Assembly: GCA_016802295.1 (NCBI GenBank) | Contig: JAESIW010000207.1 | Location: 2,198,005-2,262,004 of the forward strand | DNA: 64,000 bases | Direction of reading: 5' to 3' | Source: Brachionus rotundiformis | Taxonomy: Eukaryota > Rotifera > Eurotatoria > Ploima > Brachionidae | Shown here: positions 11,843-23,895 of the stretch, one piece after another | How the letters are laid out: the number at the start of each line of letters is the position of its first letter | Position numbering within the stretch: position 1 is the first letter of the stretch | Made by a program: the position numbers and the translations under genes | Notes under the pieces: generated by a model | Seen by the model: the letters and a program-made list of their open reading frames with translations, nothing else | Told to the model about the DNA's origin: nothing | The model's database searches: none

Positions 11843-14800
11843 ATGTCTCAACGCTATCTAAATTGCACTGAGCTGAGCAATTTAAGAGAACAAGTCAGAA
11901 TTGACATTTTCTCGCTACTTTGCGCGTCCAAAGACGGCCTCACCGAGTACGAGCTCAAAAAAGAGTATTACCAGCTGAACGGTAAGCCCATACCTTATGT
12001 TGAACTTGGACACAACTCTTTAAATGACCTGCTGCAAAAATACGACTTTATAGAAACTCAGCGTCACCGCAATGGACACACCTGGATCTATTACGCCATT
12101 CCGGACCAAAAAAGCAGCCATTTGGCACAACTGATTGCTGGACAAAGAGACCCTAACAAAGGATTGAGAGAAAAGCATAGAAATTTTGAACCATTGCGCA
12201 AACAGAGTGCCAAAAACTGGTCAAACCGCAAAATTAACTATCCCAGTAATGATAGCACGGCTATGGTACCTAATGATGTGCAGCAAATGATTCAAAGTAT
12301 TCTTTCAAAGTCAAGTCAAGTTGGTATACATGAATTGGAAGCTGAGTACAGAAAACAGACTGGCCAAGACCTAAATCCAGTTAAGTATGGTTTTCAGAAT
12401 GCAAGAAAATTATTTGAATCACTGGATCATTTGTGCCAAATTGAGAATGGACACTCTGGTGAATTTAATGTTAGTCTTAACATGTCGTTATTGGACGAGC
12501 AAAAATTAATAGTTGAGAACATAAAAAAGCTGGTAGATGGCCAAAAAAGTGAGGGCATTTGTCTGAAAGAACTGTCCAATTTGTATTGGGAAAAATTTGA
12601 GAAATATTTAAATTTCAGAAAGCTTGGCTATTCGAGCTTGCTGCATTTTTTATCAGCTAGTTCGTCCAATTATTTTGAATTGGTAGAAATAGATACAAAT
12701 AATTATTTTATTAAAAAAAAAATTATTAATCCAAATGAAAATTCTAATCAGATAACAGATAAGCAGTTGATTAAAAAATTGATAAAATGTGTTGATAAAG
12801 CTCTAAAGGATCACTGTGATGTTAATTTAAGTGAAGAAAAATTTCTCTATTTGTTCCATAAAGCAAATGGATTCGAGCTGAATCCGGCCGAGTTCGGCTT
12901 TGACAGAATAGATAGTCTAGCTTTCAAATTAAGCAATATTGGTGTAATAAAAACCGATATGGACCAAAATTTTGAACCAATTTTCTTTTACCCTTCACAC
13001 AGAAATGGCAAAAAGTGTATTTCATCCGACTCATCCACTTCTTTGACCAGTAATGCTCAATTGGAAGCAAGTTGTTCCAATTCGACAAATATTTTCCATT
13101 CGGATGAAAGTGAACAAAATGTAAATATTAACAAAAAAGAAACTGTAAGTACCAGATTGTATTTTTCCAATCTAATTACCAAATTGATATATTTTTATCT
13201 GCATTTTAAAAAATTTTAAAATTAAAATTTCCAATCTAAAAGTATGACCAATTAAAAAAATACATATGTTTAAATTAAAGCTAATTGGGATTATGTTAAA
13301 GCTACCATTTCAAGGATTTATTTTTATTTTACCACATAAGATAGAATCTGTTCAAAACATGAGGCAAAAATTTTGTAAAAAACAAAAACTTTAGGAAGAA
13401 TGTTAAATTAATTTATTTTTTATATTAGAATAAAGTTCGGATTCAGATAGAAAGGTTTTCCGCTAGTGTTTTTCAAGTCCTCGCAAATCTTTCTCAAAAT
13501 TTTTTAGTTAAAAAACGAGCAATCAGCATTTTATCATACAATTTGGGTAGCATCTTTACCAATTATTGTCAACCAAAGACCTTAAGCCTAACCACCAGTT
13601 CTTGGAATATCAACGCTTTTACAATTAAACAAATTCTGTAAAATTTAAATAAGATATTTAAATAAATCTCAAGTTATTCTCAAACATGTTTTAATTAATT
13701 TGCTCATTAATTTTAAAAAATTAGTCAAAATATTTTTCTGAATGTTTAAACTATCTATATTTTGTTTATGTATTTTTTTAAATTTAAATTTCTCCAATTA
13801 AGAATTTATCTAAAAGGGAAAACAATTAATTATATTTTTTGTAGACAAAACATCATTTTTCATATATAACCTGAATTCAGGCAAATTTGGGCAAAATTTT
13901 TTAAAAAGATTATCTTTCCTAAATCAAAATAGCTGGTAGATAATTCAAATTATAATTCTCTAACCTTTTATTATTGTATAATTTATTACTAAAATTAATA
14001 AACAAGCATACAGCAGTCATAGAATGTGTGTTATTTTGCTAAAAACTTAAAAATTTCGACTTAAAGATACAAATAACCTTAGTAGACTTAATATCATTGA
14101 TATATTGATTTTCAATATCTTAGCTGATTTAAGTAGAAAGTGCTTAATTAAATTTTCAATTAAACCAACATATGGAGTCACAGTCCCAAAAATAACTTCA
14201 AAAAATACTTTTAAATTTAACTCAGTATTAACTTGTTAATTTCTCAAGGTTTATTAAAATTAGTACTAATTATAAATTATGTAATTGAGCATTTGTGAGC
14301 ACTCTTAAAGCCCAAAAAGTATCTAAATGATGAAAATTTTGACACTCCCTTTTTTTTATAATTAATAAAAAATATTGCGTTTTTGTACAAAAAATTTGAT
14401 CAAAAATAAAAAATTTATTTGAATGATTATTAAAAAAAAAATTATGATATAATTCACGGCTTCAAAATCATACCAACAGATCTGTTCGAACAAGCTTGAA
14501 TAAATTCTTGTTCATTAAGTCCTTGGTTTTTAGACTTATTAATTGGTTTATTGAATAAATTAAAAATATTGATTGCTTTAGATTCGGCAGTTTCTTCATT
14601 TATCTTCGATTTACCTTTTAGCTCATCAATTGCTTTGATGGTCTGAGTCATTTCTGTAAGATCGACAATTCTATTCCTATTAAAATCATAAACTCTGAAC
14701 AAAAGCTTGTATTGAGTGATTAGGTCTGCTTCCAAATCGCTCAATGCCATGATAAACTGGGTAAACGTGAGGAAGCCTTTTTTTCTCTCGTCCAGTGCTT

Positions 14801-17282
14801 TGAACAAGTAGTGGCAAAATTTTACCGGATTGCCATTCGGATACAATTCACAGTATTTTTCTTCCAAAAATTTCTTTCCCAATTTTCCATTCGGACATTC
14901 TTCCTTAACAAAATGATTAAATTTTAAACTCATTTAGCTATTTTTAATTTACAATAAATCCTTGATATAGTTCATCTATTTTCTCTTGGCTAAATTTGGT
15001 GTTGGCGAGAAGAAATTCTAAATTCTTGTGTGAAATATTGGCGGATTTGGAGCCTTTGCAACCCATTCTGGAAATTCTTGGCAATTTCGAGGCAATGATT
15101 GTTTATTAATTAATCAGTTTTTTGCCAATTTCTCTACTTCTAATTGCTGAAATTCAATCAACCACAAACAAATTATGAATAAGAAAATATTCAAAGAATT
15201 TTGTATTGAAATTTTTATTATACTTTTTTTATATCTATGGAAAATTTTCAACAGAGAAAATTCAAATATAAACATCTTTAATTAATAAAGCTACTTTTAA
15301 GCTTTTACTTTAGCTTTAGTGGCAAATATTTTTGGCAATTTTGAGCTTAGAAGCTAATTTGAACTTAGCATTACATTTACATTCTATTAGAATTTTCCTA
15401 AATTTGATAATCCTGGCATTAATAAATAAAACTTTTTTTTTAAATTTTAATTAAAACTAAATTAATTCTCAAAATTTTTTATTTCTTAAACAAAAAAGTG
15501 AATTGATAGGATGAACATTATTTATATACTAATAATTTAATAAATTCTGATTAATTTTTATCAGATGATTCATAAAAAAAATAAAAATTTAAGTTATTTT
15601 TACTAAAATATATTGAAGAATTAATTACAGCATAAAAACCGAATTGGAATTTTTAAAAAATTAAATTAATTATTTTTTTTTAATAAAAAAAGCAGGAAAA
15701 AAAATAATTTTTCTCATTTGGTAAAGGAACTGCTTGAATGGCGCAAAAACCACGCCGAATTTATGAAAGAATTCATTTTCTACGATGACAGATTGTCCTA
15801 TACTGAAATGTATAAAAAAATTCTGGTAAAACAGGACCATGAAATTATAGTTTCAAATGTAAAGAACCCGAGTAGCTTCCACATACAACTTTTTGAAAGT
15901 ATTGACAGTATAAACAAGTTAATGGATGACTTGGAAAAGGTTTATTACGGAATTGGCAGTGACTACTATAACATGAGTGAAGAGTACGTCCAGATTGGAA
16001 AGATGTGTGTTGCTTTGTTTGAAAGAGGAGAAGATTGGCATCGATGTAGAATAATTGGAGTGGATATGAAAAATAAATTGGTTCAAGTTGAGTACATAGA
16101 TTATGGCGGAGACGCTTGGATGCCTATGAAAAGCTTGAAGTTTCTACTCAAAGACTTCAGCGAGCTTCCTCCACAAGCCATTTTTGCTTGCTGTTCGCGA
16201 CTCAGACCACGTCCAGATCACCTCTGGAGAAAAGATACCATTAACTACATGCTAAACAGATTCGTGAATAAAAAACTTGAGGTCAAAGTGTCTGGCAAGC
16301 GTGATGAAAAGGTTTCTCTGGAAATTTTTGACAAAACTTTGATTGACAACAATGGAAGACCGAGTGGTACAGTCATAAATTTAAATCAACGCTTTGTAGT
16401 TGACGGATACGCTGATTTTTATGATGAAGAAAGTGATAAAAAAGTAATAGAAATATTAACATTTATTAAAAAATTTATTTTTTTTAATTTATTTTTAAGT
16501 TCATTAAGTTCAATACTTGGAAAGAACAATATGAACTTGGTGAATTGGAAAAGATGTTTTCCAAAAAGAGTTTGACAGAGAGTGAAGATTCAAGCACAAA
16601 TGCTGCCAGACCAAGTCCCAAACAAAGCATCAAGTCAAATACCTCGGTCAATTTCAATGTCGAATACAAGTTGGTCGACGAAATGAACGAAGATTCAGTT
16701 CTTAAAGAAAAGTGTGTAAATGTTACCATTGACGAGCGCGACTTTAAGTTCAATTTGATTTGGCTTGACAAAAAAACCTTTGTCCACTTGAGCCAAGTGC
16801 TCGATTTGATCAGACTTAATCAAAATTCATTTCTAGATTTGTTTAATAATGAACAATTTTTGAATTTTTTTTGCCAAAATAACCAAGACATATTTGTGAC
16901 AAAATTTTTAAACAAGAATCAAAATCTGCCCCTATTCAACTGGTTGAGGTTCACTCTGGGCCTCGATTTGAGCGATCTAAAAGAGACCTATTTTATTGTT
17001 TATGAGAACTTGGGAAAATTTGTCAGAAAAATGTGCTCACCATCATTTAGTAAGCTTGTTGATGAGGCATTTAATTCAAATACAAAGAAAAAGAAAAAAA
17101 AGCCAACTTCATATGATGAGCTGAATCGTAAAGTTTTCTATTTTGAGAGACAGATAGACTTGTTGAAAAAACAGATAATGGAAGAAGATAAAGATTCGAT
17201 TGAACATAAAAAAGCCAATATTTTATTGAATAAGTTTTTGGAGACTAAAAATGTCATTATGAATGTTATAGATAATTTGTAG
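11843..17282 (+). CDS. TDRD5-like LOTUS and Tudor domain protein
   Basis: Exons 11843-13144, 13429-13637, 15696-16443 and 16500-17282, phases 0, 2 and 0, giving about 1,013 residues. The N-terminus holds LOTUS/OST-HTH modules near residues 12-85, 148-215, 222-290 and perhaps 305-370; the first has LLCASKDGLTEYELKKEYYQ. A single Tudor domain follows (GKMCVALFERGEDWHRCRII, then VQVEYIDYGGDAWMP). Three or more LOTUS plus one Tudor is the TDRD5 layout; TDRD7 has three Tudors. TDRD5 acts in germ-granule assembly and piRNA-dependent silencing. The C-terminus has a Lys-rich stretch and a coiled coil (residues about 950-1010). Exon 2 was found by hand: it is open, flanked by TATATTAG and GTAAAA, and restores the frame. 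Intron 13638-15695 contains another gene on the opposite strand. The start is 5 nt after TTTTTCTCAG. Confidence 0.85.
14454..15066 (-). CDS. neuronal calcium sensor family EF-hand protein, nested in an intron
   Basis: Two exons, 15066-14953 and 14903-14454, with a 49-nt intron, giving 187 residues, the usual length for recoverin/NCS-1/hippocalcin proteins. It begins MGCKGSKS, an N-myristoylation signal, then follows the family pattern TKFSQEKIDELYQGF and ECPNGKLGKKFLEEKY. EF-hand 1 is naturally degenerate in this family. Here EF-hand 2 (DERKKGFLTFTQF) and EF-hand 4 (NKPINKSKNQGLNEQEF) also lack key acidic ligands, while EF-hand 3 (DFNRNRIVDLTE) keeps a D-x-N-x-N-x-I-x-D-x-x-E loop. It probably binds one calcium ion at most, if functional. 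The whole gene sits inside intron 2 of the TDRD5-like gene, on the opposite strand. Which NCS paralogue it is cannot be said. Confidence 0.85.
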
Positions 17283-18248
17283 TAAATCGCGATTTTATAA
17301 AAAAGTCAGTTTTGTTTTTTTTTTTTGTTTTCCTAATATCATACCAAAAAGTTTGTTTTTTCCTAATTTAAAATAATTTTGGTCAATTCTTTGTAAATAA
17401 AAAGTTAAGAGCAATTTTTTTATAAAAGTTTTATTAAGGAACAATTTAAAATGAAGTGGTTGATATTGATTATCAACATGGTAAATTGAGATATTTGAAA
17501 CGAGCTTGATGTAGGCTTTCAAATTTTTTTTGGGTTACAAAACAATAAATAAATTTTTATTATTAAATTTTATAAATGTAGATAACATTTTTTAAAATAT
17601 TAAAATTAAATATTTTTCAATTCATATATTCAAAATATCAATAATAGAAATAAAAGTTAAAATGCAAGTAATTAGATTAGATTCTTACAACAAAGATAAC
17701 TTTTTCTGATCTAAAATCAAATTGAAATTACTTAAGTTAAAGTGGTTTGAATGTCAAATATTGTCAAATAAAAAAGAACTATTCAAGTGAATAAAGTCAT
17801 GTAGATTTTTTATCTCAAATGAATTTTAGTTACCTTTTTTGATTATAAATCATTAAAAAATTAGAAAAATTTAGGTAAAATAAGTTTAAATAATTTTTTT
17901 ATTTCAAAATTTATCTCAAATTTGAACATTTTTTTCTAAATAAACGTGATCATTGATTCAAGTTTAAATAGTTTAGATTTTGATCAAAAATTAAAAGTCA
18001 TAATTTTAAATTTATTTATTCAAATATAATCTAATAATATTAAATTTATATTAATTCTAATTCACGTGTCAACTTTTTAGATCATTTGTTACAATGTCGC
18101 ACAACTTTACCACTAATGTAAAGCTTCAGCATTAGAATTTATATGAAAAAAATAATTTTTTGGCTAAATAGTCATTTTTACATTATACATATATGTATAT
18201 TTTTTTTTAATTTAAGCTTTAAGTTTGATCAAATTTGGAAAAAAACTA
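17283..18248. other. AT-rich spacer between convergent genes
   Basis: About 970 nt between the 3' ends of the TDRD5-like gene and cysteine dioxygenase. No credible coding frame, repeat or RNA gene; poly-T and AATAAA-like strings near 17540 and 17560 may be polyadenylation signals. Confidence 0.5.
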
Positions 18249-18977
18249 TCAATTTGACACTTTGTTTCCAAATTTGCTGTAAAAAGTAATTTTACAAGTT
18301 TTAGCTTTCCCGGTTTGTTGATCAAAGCCTTTGCATTCCAAATAAGGAGGAATATACACATGCAGACTAATACTTGGTCTAGTATGGGAAGTATTTTCCA
18401 CTCGGTGCAGTCCGATCGAGTCTATGGGAAAAAAATTTACCAATTAATATAAAAATTAATTATTTTCTTCAATTCTACCATTAATGTAACAAACATCATT
18501 TTTTTTCATAACTGCTTTGCATCTTTCCTTCATTTCTGTATTTTCATCAGATTCATCCGGCCATTCGTACTTGGTTTCCAAGAGTTCCCCATCCAGACAT
18601 TTCATAAAACAATGAGCGTTGCTATGGTCGTGAATGCTCGAACCCTGAGACTCGGCCCAGCATAATAGAAGAATATTATACTTGCCATTTCCCTCATCAA
18701 TCAAATTTCTGGTATATTTGTGCGGATCATACTTGGCATATTGACGCCAATCTTTTGGATTACTCTTGTAATTCTCAATCAACTTACTGACAAAGTCCAC
18801 ATTGACAAAATCGTGCTCAAAAACTTGTCTCAATAAAGCAACAAGTTCTTTTAGGTCTTTTGGAACAGGCACTTGTTCCATGTTTACTTTCATCTCATGA
18901 GCCTTTATTTGATCCCTAAGTTGATCGGTAAAAGTGACATGAGTACCATCAGATCTTTGTAAATTAGCAACTTCCAT
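18249..18977 (-). CDS. CDO1: cysteine dioxygenase type 1
   Basis: Exons 18977-18479 and 18421-18249 with a 57-nt intron, 223 residues. The enzyme is a cupin iron protein that oxidises cysteine to cysteine sulfinate, the first step towards taurine and sulfate. The three iron-ligand histidines are present: SSIHDHSNAHCFMK carries two, and GLHRVEN the third. The Cys that forms the thioether cofactor in vertebrates (in AHCF) and its partner Tyr (in SLHVYIPPY) are both kept, so the crosslinked cofactor is expected. The splice junction restores the family block CYINDSIGLHRVEN. The N-terminus is about 40 residues longer than the human protein, without an obvious targeting signal; the true start could be downstream. 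Confidence 0.95.
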
Positions 18978-19850
18978 TTTAGACTCAACTAGAGATTTAG
19001 AGACTTTAAAAGCAAAAAAAGTTTCTAACCTAGATTTGGACTATTAGTTTGAATTATCTAAAATTTTGTTAAATTTCGTCTTTTTTTTAAATAATTTTAG
19101 GAGATTTTGATCAAGTGTTAAAGTCTTAAATAGTGTTTATCACTGCTACTTGAGCTCTATCAAGATCTTTTATGAGTGTTTTATCACCTGTATATCATGT
19201 TAGATCTTACCCACCAAGATTTAAAAAATTTAATTAATTTTCTAGAAAGACTAGAAAATTGAGTGATTAGAGGAGTGTTTGATAACATTGACCAGAAAAT
19301 AACATCAATGCCACGAGCGCAAAGTAAATCAAAAAGGTGGTGGATTTTCGTTCATTAATTTTTATTTTGATGAATTACGAACAAGAGTTTTTTTTTCGAT
19401 TCTTTAAATAGATAACCTTGTTTTAAATTTAGAAAGACCTTATTTTTTCAAAAAATATTTTTATAGTCAAAAAATTAAGTATTATATATTTTTTATTTTC
19501 TAAAAAAATTTTTTAAATTTATCTTAAAATCAAATCGAAAAATAAAGTCTAAACATTTTTATTTTATCTTTGTTTATTTGATTATATATGTCCGTATATC
19601 TGCAAATCAACATTTATTTATGAGAAATAATTTTTTTTAAATTGATAAAATTAGATAAATATTTTTTTGATATTTATTGATGTATTTGGCTAGATGTTTA
19701 TAATTAATTGAACAAAAATTTATAAAATAAATCTTTTTTAATGCATTTGAATAAAAAGGTTGCCATGGTAACAAAATTTAAATGAACAAAAAAATTAAGG
19801 GATTTTTAATTTAAAATTTTACATCAAAAAACTTTGACTAGTTACCTAAA
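18978..19850. promoter_or_regulatory. intergenic region between divergent CDO1 and CCDC96 genes
   Basis: About 870 nt separating divergently transcribed genes, so both promoters should lie here. The sequence is AT-rich; a short GC-richer stretch at about 19160-19350 contains no open frame. No motif could be assigned. Confidence 0.4.
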
Positions 19851-22408
19851 ATGGATATGAACCGGCCAGTAGTCGATAATGGTAGCTTTTTTTTTAAATA
19901 CTGAATTTGTATTAAGTTTCTAAATAACTTTGACCAAAGAACGTCCGCAGTCGAGCCGGATCAGTTCTTCTAAATCAAATTTAAATGGCGAGACTCCACT
20001 GGACGAGCCTCGTTCCAAATCAGATTTAAATGAAGATGGAATTATAGTTCAAAATGAGGAGGAAATTGAAGGCCAAGAGGAAGTTCAGAACCCAGAAGAG
20101 AGCCGGATTGAGGACGGTGACGAAAATCTTAATAATCAAGATAATCAGGAAGAGATACAAGAGCAAGAAATTCAAAATAATGATGAAAGCCTCAATGAGA
20201 TTACGACAGAGAATCAACTTGGTGAAGAAAATCAAGACCAAACTGTTGACCAAGATAATGAACAAGAGGTTGGAGATAATACCAATTTAGATGGAGATAC
20301 CAATCAAAATGATAACGATTTGGATGAAAGCAATACTGAATTAAATAACTCCGAGAATCAGGAAAATAATGAAAAAGATTATGAGAATAAAGATTCAGAT
20401 GAACATGTTTACGTTCATAAGACTGTGAAACGTAAAACTAGGCAACCCAACAAATTCGCTGATGGAAATCTCATTCTGGAAGAAGAAACTGATGAAGTAG
20501 GTCTTAAAGATTTAATAATTAATTATCAAAAAATTTATTTTTTTGAATATTTTAGTAACAAAAGAGATATAAATTAATCTCTCTCTGACTATAATAATTA
20601 GTCAAGTTACTACTTTTCTATTTGTTATTTTGATAGTTTAAGATTATTAATTAATTTTTTTACTTAAATAATCTTTTTTATTTTAATAGCAAGATAGATT
20701 ATTAGAAAAATTATCGACAGATAAATATTTTTACTGTTAAAAATTTAGTAAAAAACAAATGATTTCGTTCAACTGTATCAAACAAAATAATCAATTATTT
20801 TTAATTTTAAAAGAGTAGCTCAAAGGGTTTACTGAATTAAAGACCATTTATTTGGTCACTTGTCTTTCAATAGTGATTTTGTCCAAGATTTAGGATCATA
20901 CTCGATCAGAGCTCTATATGCGGCTTTATTAACAAAACTAATACCTTTTTCTTATTAAAAAAATTCATTTTTCAATAAAATACTGACTTTTTTTTACTTA
21001 ATAAAGATCTTTAAATACAAAGTCGTTAATTTAAATGAAATTTTTATTTATAAATAAATGAATTTAAAAAAATTATCCAAGGACTTGGTTGCAAAGTCAC
21101 CCGGACCTCCTCCTTTGGAACCCATTTCTCAAAATTTGGACAGCGAACTGGACAAAACCGATCAAAACACCCGTCCTGATCTTGATCTAGGTGTTACCAC
21201 CCCTGACAAAGTCGACTTGACAATTGACGAGGACTACCAAGAGATCGAAGTGGAGATAAAGCCTACTCGCGAAGAACTAATAGCAAGATACCAAGTAAAC
21301 TACTTTTAAACCAGCAAACTTGGCTACATTAATTAACTCTAGGCTGCTATAGAAGAACGAGACCGCTTACAGACCGTAAACAACCAGCTGCACCATAAAT
21401 TGGCTGACTTTTTTAGAAAGAAAAAATCTGATGACTCCCAGAACCAGTTGACATTCGAAAAGTCTTCGCAGGAACACGAACAACGCTACATCAAATACAT
21501 TAGTAAAGAATATTATTAAAAAAAATATTTGATAAATTATTTAATTAATTTATTAAGCTAATATTGATAGCTTGAAAAAACAAATGGAAAATGAGAGACT
21601 AGAGGCTGAGAGAGAACTGGATGAGCTAAAATACAGATGCGATACCAAAAAAGAAATAGTTGACCAAGAGCGAATGACTTTCACCAGAATGAAAAAAGAT
21701 GCTGCGGCCAAATCGGCTAGTACTCGTTCTGGCAGGCACTTGACCAGCAAGGATGTAGATAGCTACATTGAAAAGGAGCGCCTGAAGGAAATTGATGTCA
21801 TTGGAGTCCGCATTGAAAATATTAAGCTCAAAAATCAATTGAAAAAAAAAGAAAATGAATTGAAGGCTAAGGAGGAATTTGGCGAAGGGCTGCATATGAT
21901 AGATTTTGAACAATTAAAAATCGAAAATCAGACTTACAATGAAAAGATAGAGGAACGTAATGAAGAGTTGCTCAAGCTTAAGAAAAAGATAAACAACACG
22001 GTACAAATATTGACTCATGTGAAAGAAAAGCTTCAGTTTGTGATAAATGAAAATGAGAAAGAGAAATTTCGTTTGAGTCAATTTGATGAACTACTCAAAA
22101 AGGTAAATTATGAACATGTAAAGATTTGGTCATTGAAGAGATATAAAAAAGGTGTATTATTTTTTTAGAACCGGGACTCATTGACCAAAATAAAACAGTC
22201 AAAAGACTCGCTAAGATTGGATAATTCACGTCTAAAGCAAAATAGTGGTCTCTTGGGAAACAGCATTTTGCTTAGAGACTTTGAGGAATGTGTTGATAAA
22301 AATGAAAATTTAGAAATAGAGATCGAACAGTTGAAAAGAAGACATGCCGAATTAGTCTTAACTAGTAAAGGTATTAAGCAAAAAATAAATCAAATTAAGG
22401 GACAATAA
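19851..22408 (+). CDS. CCDC96: coiled-coil domain protein 96 (CFAP184)
   Basis: Six exons: 19851-19881, 19940-20496, 21082-21294, 21343-21502, 21558-22102, 22169-22408; 581 residues, close to the human length (555). The first half is extremely acidic (Glu, Asp, Asn, Gln repeats), the second half is coiled coil. The C-terminal block starting LHMIDFEQLKIENQTYNEKI and continuing through TVQILTHVKEKL is nearly diagnostic of CCDC96. The protein works with CCDC113 in axonemes and at centriolar satellites. Exon 1 encodes only MDMNRPVVDN; its use is inferred from a clean phase-1 junction. The exon 2 to exon 3 junction (ETDE to DLVAK) is likewise inferred, with a 585-nt intron. Confidence 0.9.
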
Positions 22409-22559
22409 ATATTTTTAAATGTTTTTTTTTTAAATAAAATTATTGCTTAAACAGTTTTTTATTTTTGCAATTTGAATATTGAGTCTAATTATGATACTAA
22501 AAATTTATACTTTATCAATTTGTTTATTTTGATTGACGAGTTATCTGATCTAATAGGAT

Positions 22560-23065
22560 GGTATTGCATGTGGATGATTCTCAATCTAAAAATTTTCGGC
22601 TAAGTGAACAAAATCCATGACAAAGCGATGCTGCAGAAAGATCTAGATTCAGTATGTCAATGGATATGTGTGTGACGTATCTGTGGTCTGATAAGTGTAA
22701 AGTGATGCATTTTAGAAGACCAAATGCAAGGCATAGATATATTTTTAAAAGTGGTAAGAGTAAATGGAATATCATATTGACAAACACAGATGGGTGTAAT
22801 GGTTTCATTAAATTTAATGTGGACCAGCCGAGTGAAAAATGGATGTGCGAGAGCGAATGAAAGTAGGTCTCTTCTGGTCAGGGATCTGGTAAATATATCA
22901 GTAATCAAAGGAATTGATTACCCCAAAATGTGGTAACATCTAAGTCAACTGCAGATTTCAAAGCTGCTCTAGAAAGATTCAATGGAATAGACTGCTACAG
23001 CTCCACACTTTCTAACACACTTTCACAGACACTCTACATGTAAGATGTCGCAGCAAGAACTACTA
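22560..23065 (+). mobile_element. degraded CR1/L2-type LINE tail, plus orientation
   Basis: Fragments of the reverse transcriptase C-terminal region are readable with stops and shifts: a DKCKVMHFRRPNAR block (22692-22733) typical of non-LTR reverse transcriptases, then after a large internal deletion the LINE end block SKSTADFKAALERFNGIDCY (near 22940-22997). The copy ends in a short (ACT/TAC)n tail at about 23058-23079, as CR1/L2-like elements do. Non-functional. Its partner copy lies immediately downstream in the opposite orientation. Confidence 0.75.
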
Positions 23066-23176
23066 CTACTACTACCATTTTTGTTACTCTTAATTTTTAA
23101 ATTAGAAATAAAGCATTACAATTAGAACAGTATATATGTAGTTTTTTTAGTAGCAGTAGTAGTTCTTGCTGCGACA
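23042..23176. repeat. inverted repeat formed by two LINE 3' ends
   Basis: TGTCGCAGCAAGAACTAC at about 23046 faces its reverse complement GTAGTTCTTGCTGCGACA at about 23159, with the triplet tails and about 80 nt between. The arms are the shared 3' ends of the two LINE copies described on either side. Confidence 0.8.
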
Positions 23177-23895
23177 CCTAACATATAGAGTGTCTGAGCC
23201 CATCACTGCCATTTGGCCGTGTGGAGCTGTAGCAGCCGATTCCATTGAATTTATCTAAAGACTTTTTGAAACACGTAGTTGATTTAGATTTTACCACGTC
23301 TTCTGACAACTTATTCCAATGCGGGACTATCCTATTTGAGAAAAAGGTATGTCTGGCGCTAACCGCAGCTGCAAAATCGTTTCTAATTTTAGCAGGGAAA
23401 CTTTCTCTCTGAACTCTGATACTATTCCCTCTTAACGCCGCAGCAGGACCATTGTATTCTGATCTATTTCTGATCCAATCTCTGACCAGGTCCACTTTTT
23501 CTAAACCATTGACTAATTTGTACATTTCAATCAAGTCTCCTCTCACTAAGCCTTGTCAAACCCAGCTTAACCAACCTCATTTCATACGACATATTTTTTA
23601 GATGCATAGGTATTTTTGTCGCCCTCTCTTGTATCCTCTCTAATTCATTCACATCCTTTTTCATACTTGGATTCCAAACCTGTACTGCGTAGTCTAGATG
23701 GGGTCTCACCATTGATGTATACAATCTTAACCACAACCTTTCATCTCTACTTGTAAACGTTCGCTTTAGCACAAGCATTTTTTACTTGGCGGGTCCACTT
23801 TAAATCTGATGAGACCATCACTCCTAGATCCCTCTCACACTCTGTGGTCATTAATATAACATTTGAATCGTTTTCACCACATCTTGCAGTTTTTT
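23145..23895 (-). mobile_element. 5'-truncated CR1/L2-type LINE, minus orientation
   Basis: Reverse transcriptase C-terminal half on the minus strand. Readable blocks are CERDLGVMVSSDLKWT (about 23795-23850), LWLRLYTSMVRPHLDYAVQVW (23660-23745, typical RT thumb/C-terminal motif), ERIQERATK and, in another frame, the end block FKKSLDKFNGIGCYSS (about 23225-23280). Frame changes at about 23760 and 23535 show it is dead. The 3' tail is a (GTA)n repeat at about 23148-23165. 5' truncation is the usual outcome of target-primed reverse transcription. Confidence 0.85.

Noticed and set aside
20026..20265. Frames on both strands inside CCDC96 exon 2
   Set aside because: They arise from the GAA/GAT/AAT-rich acidic region of the real exon.
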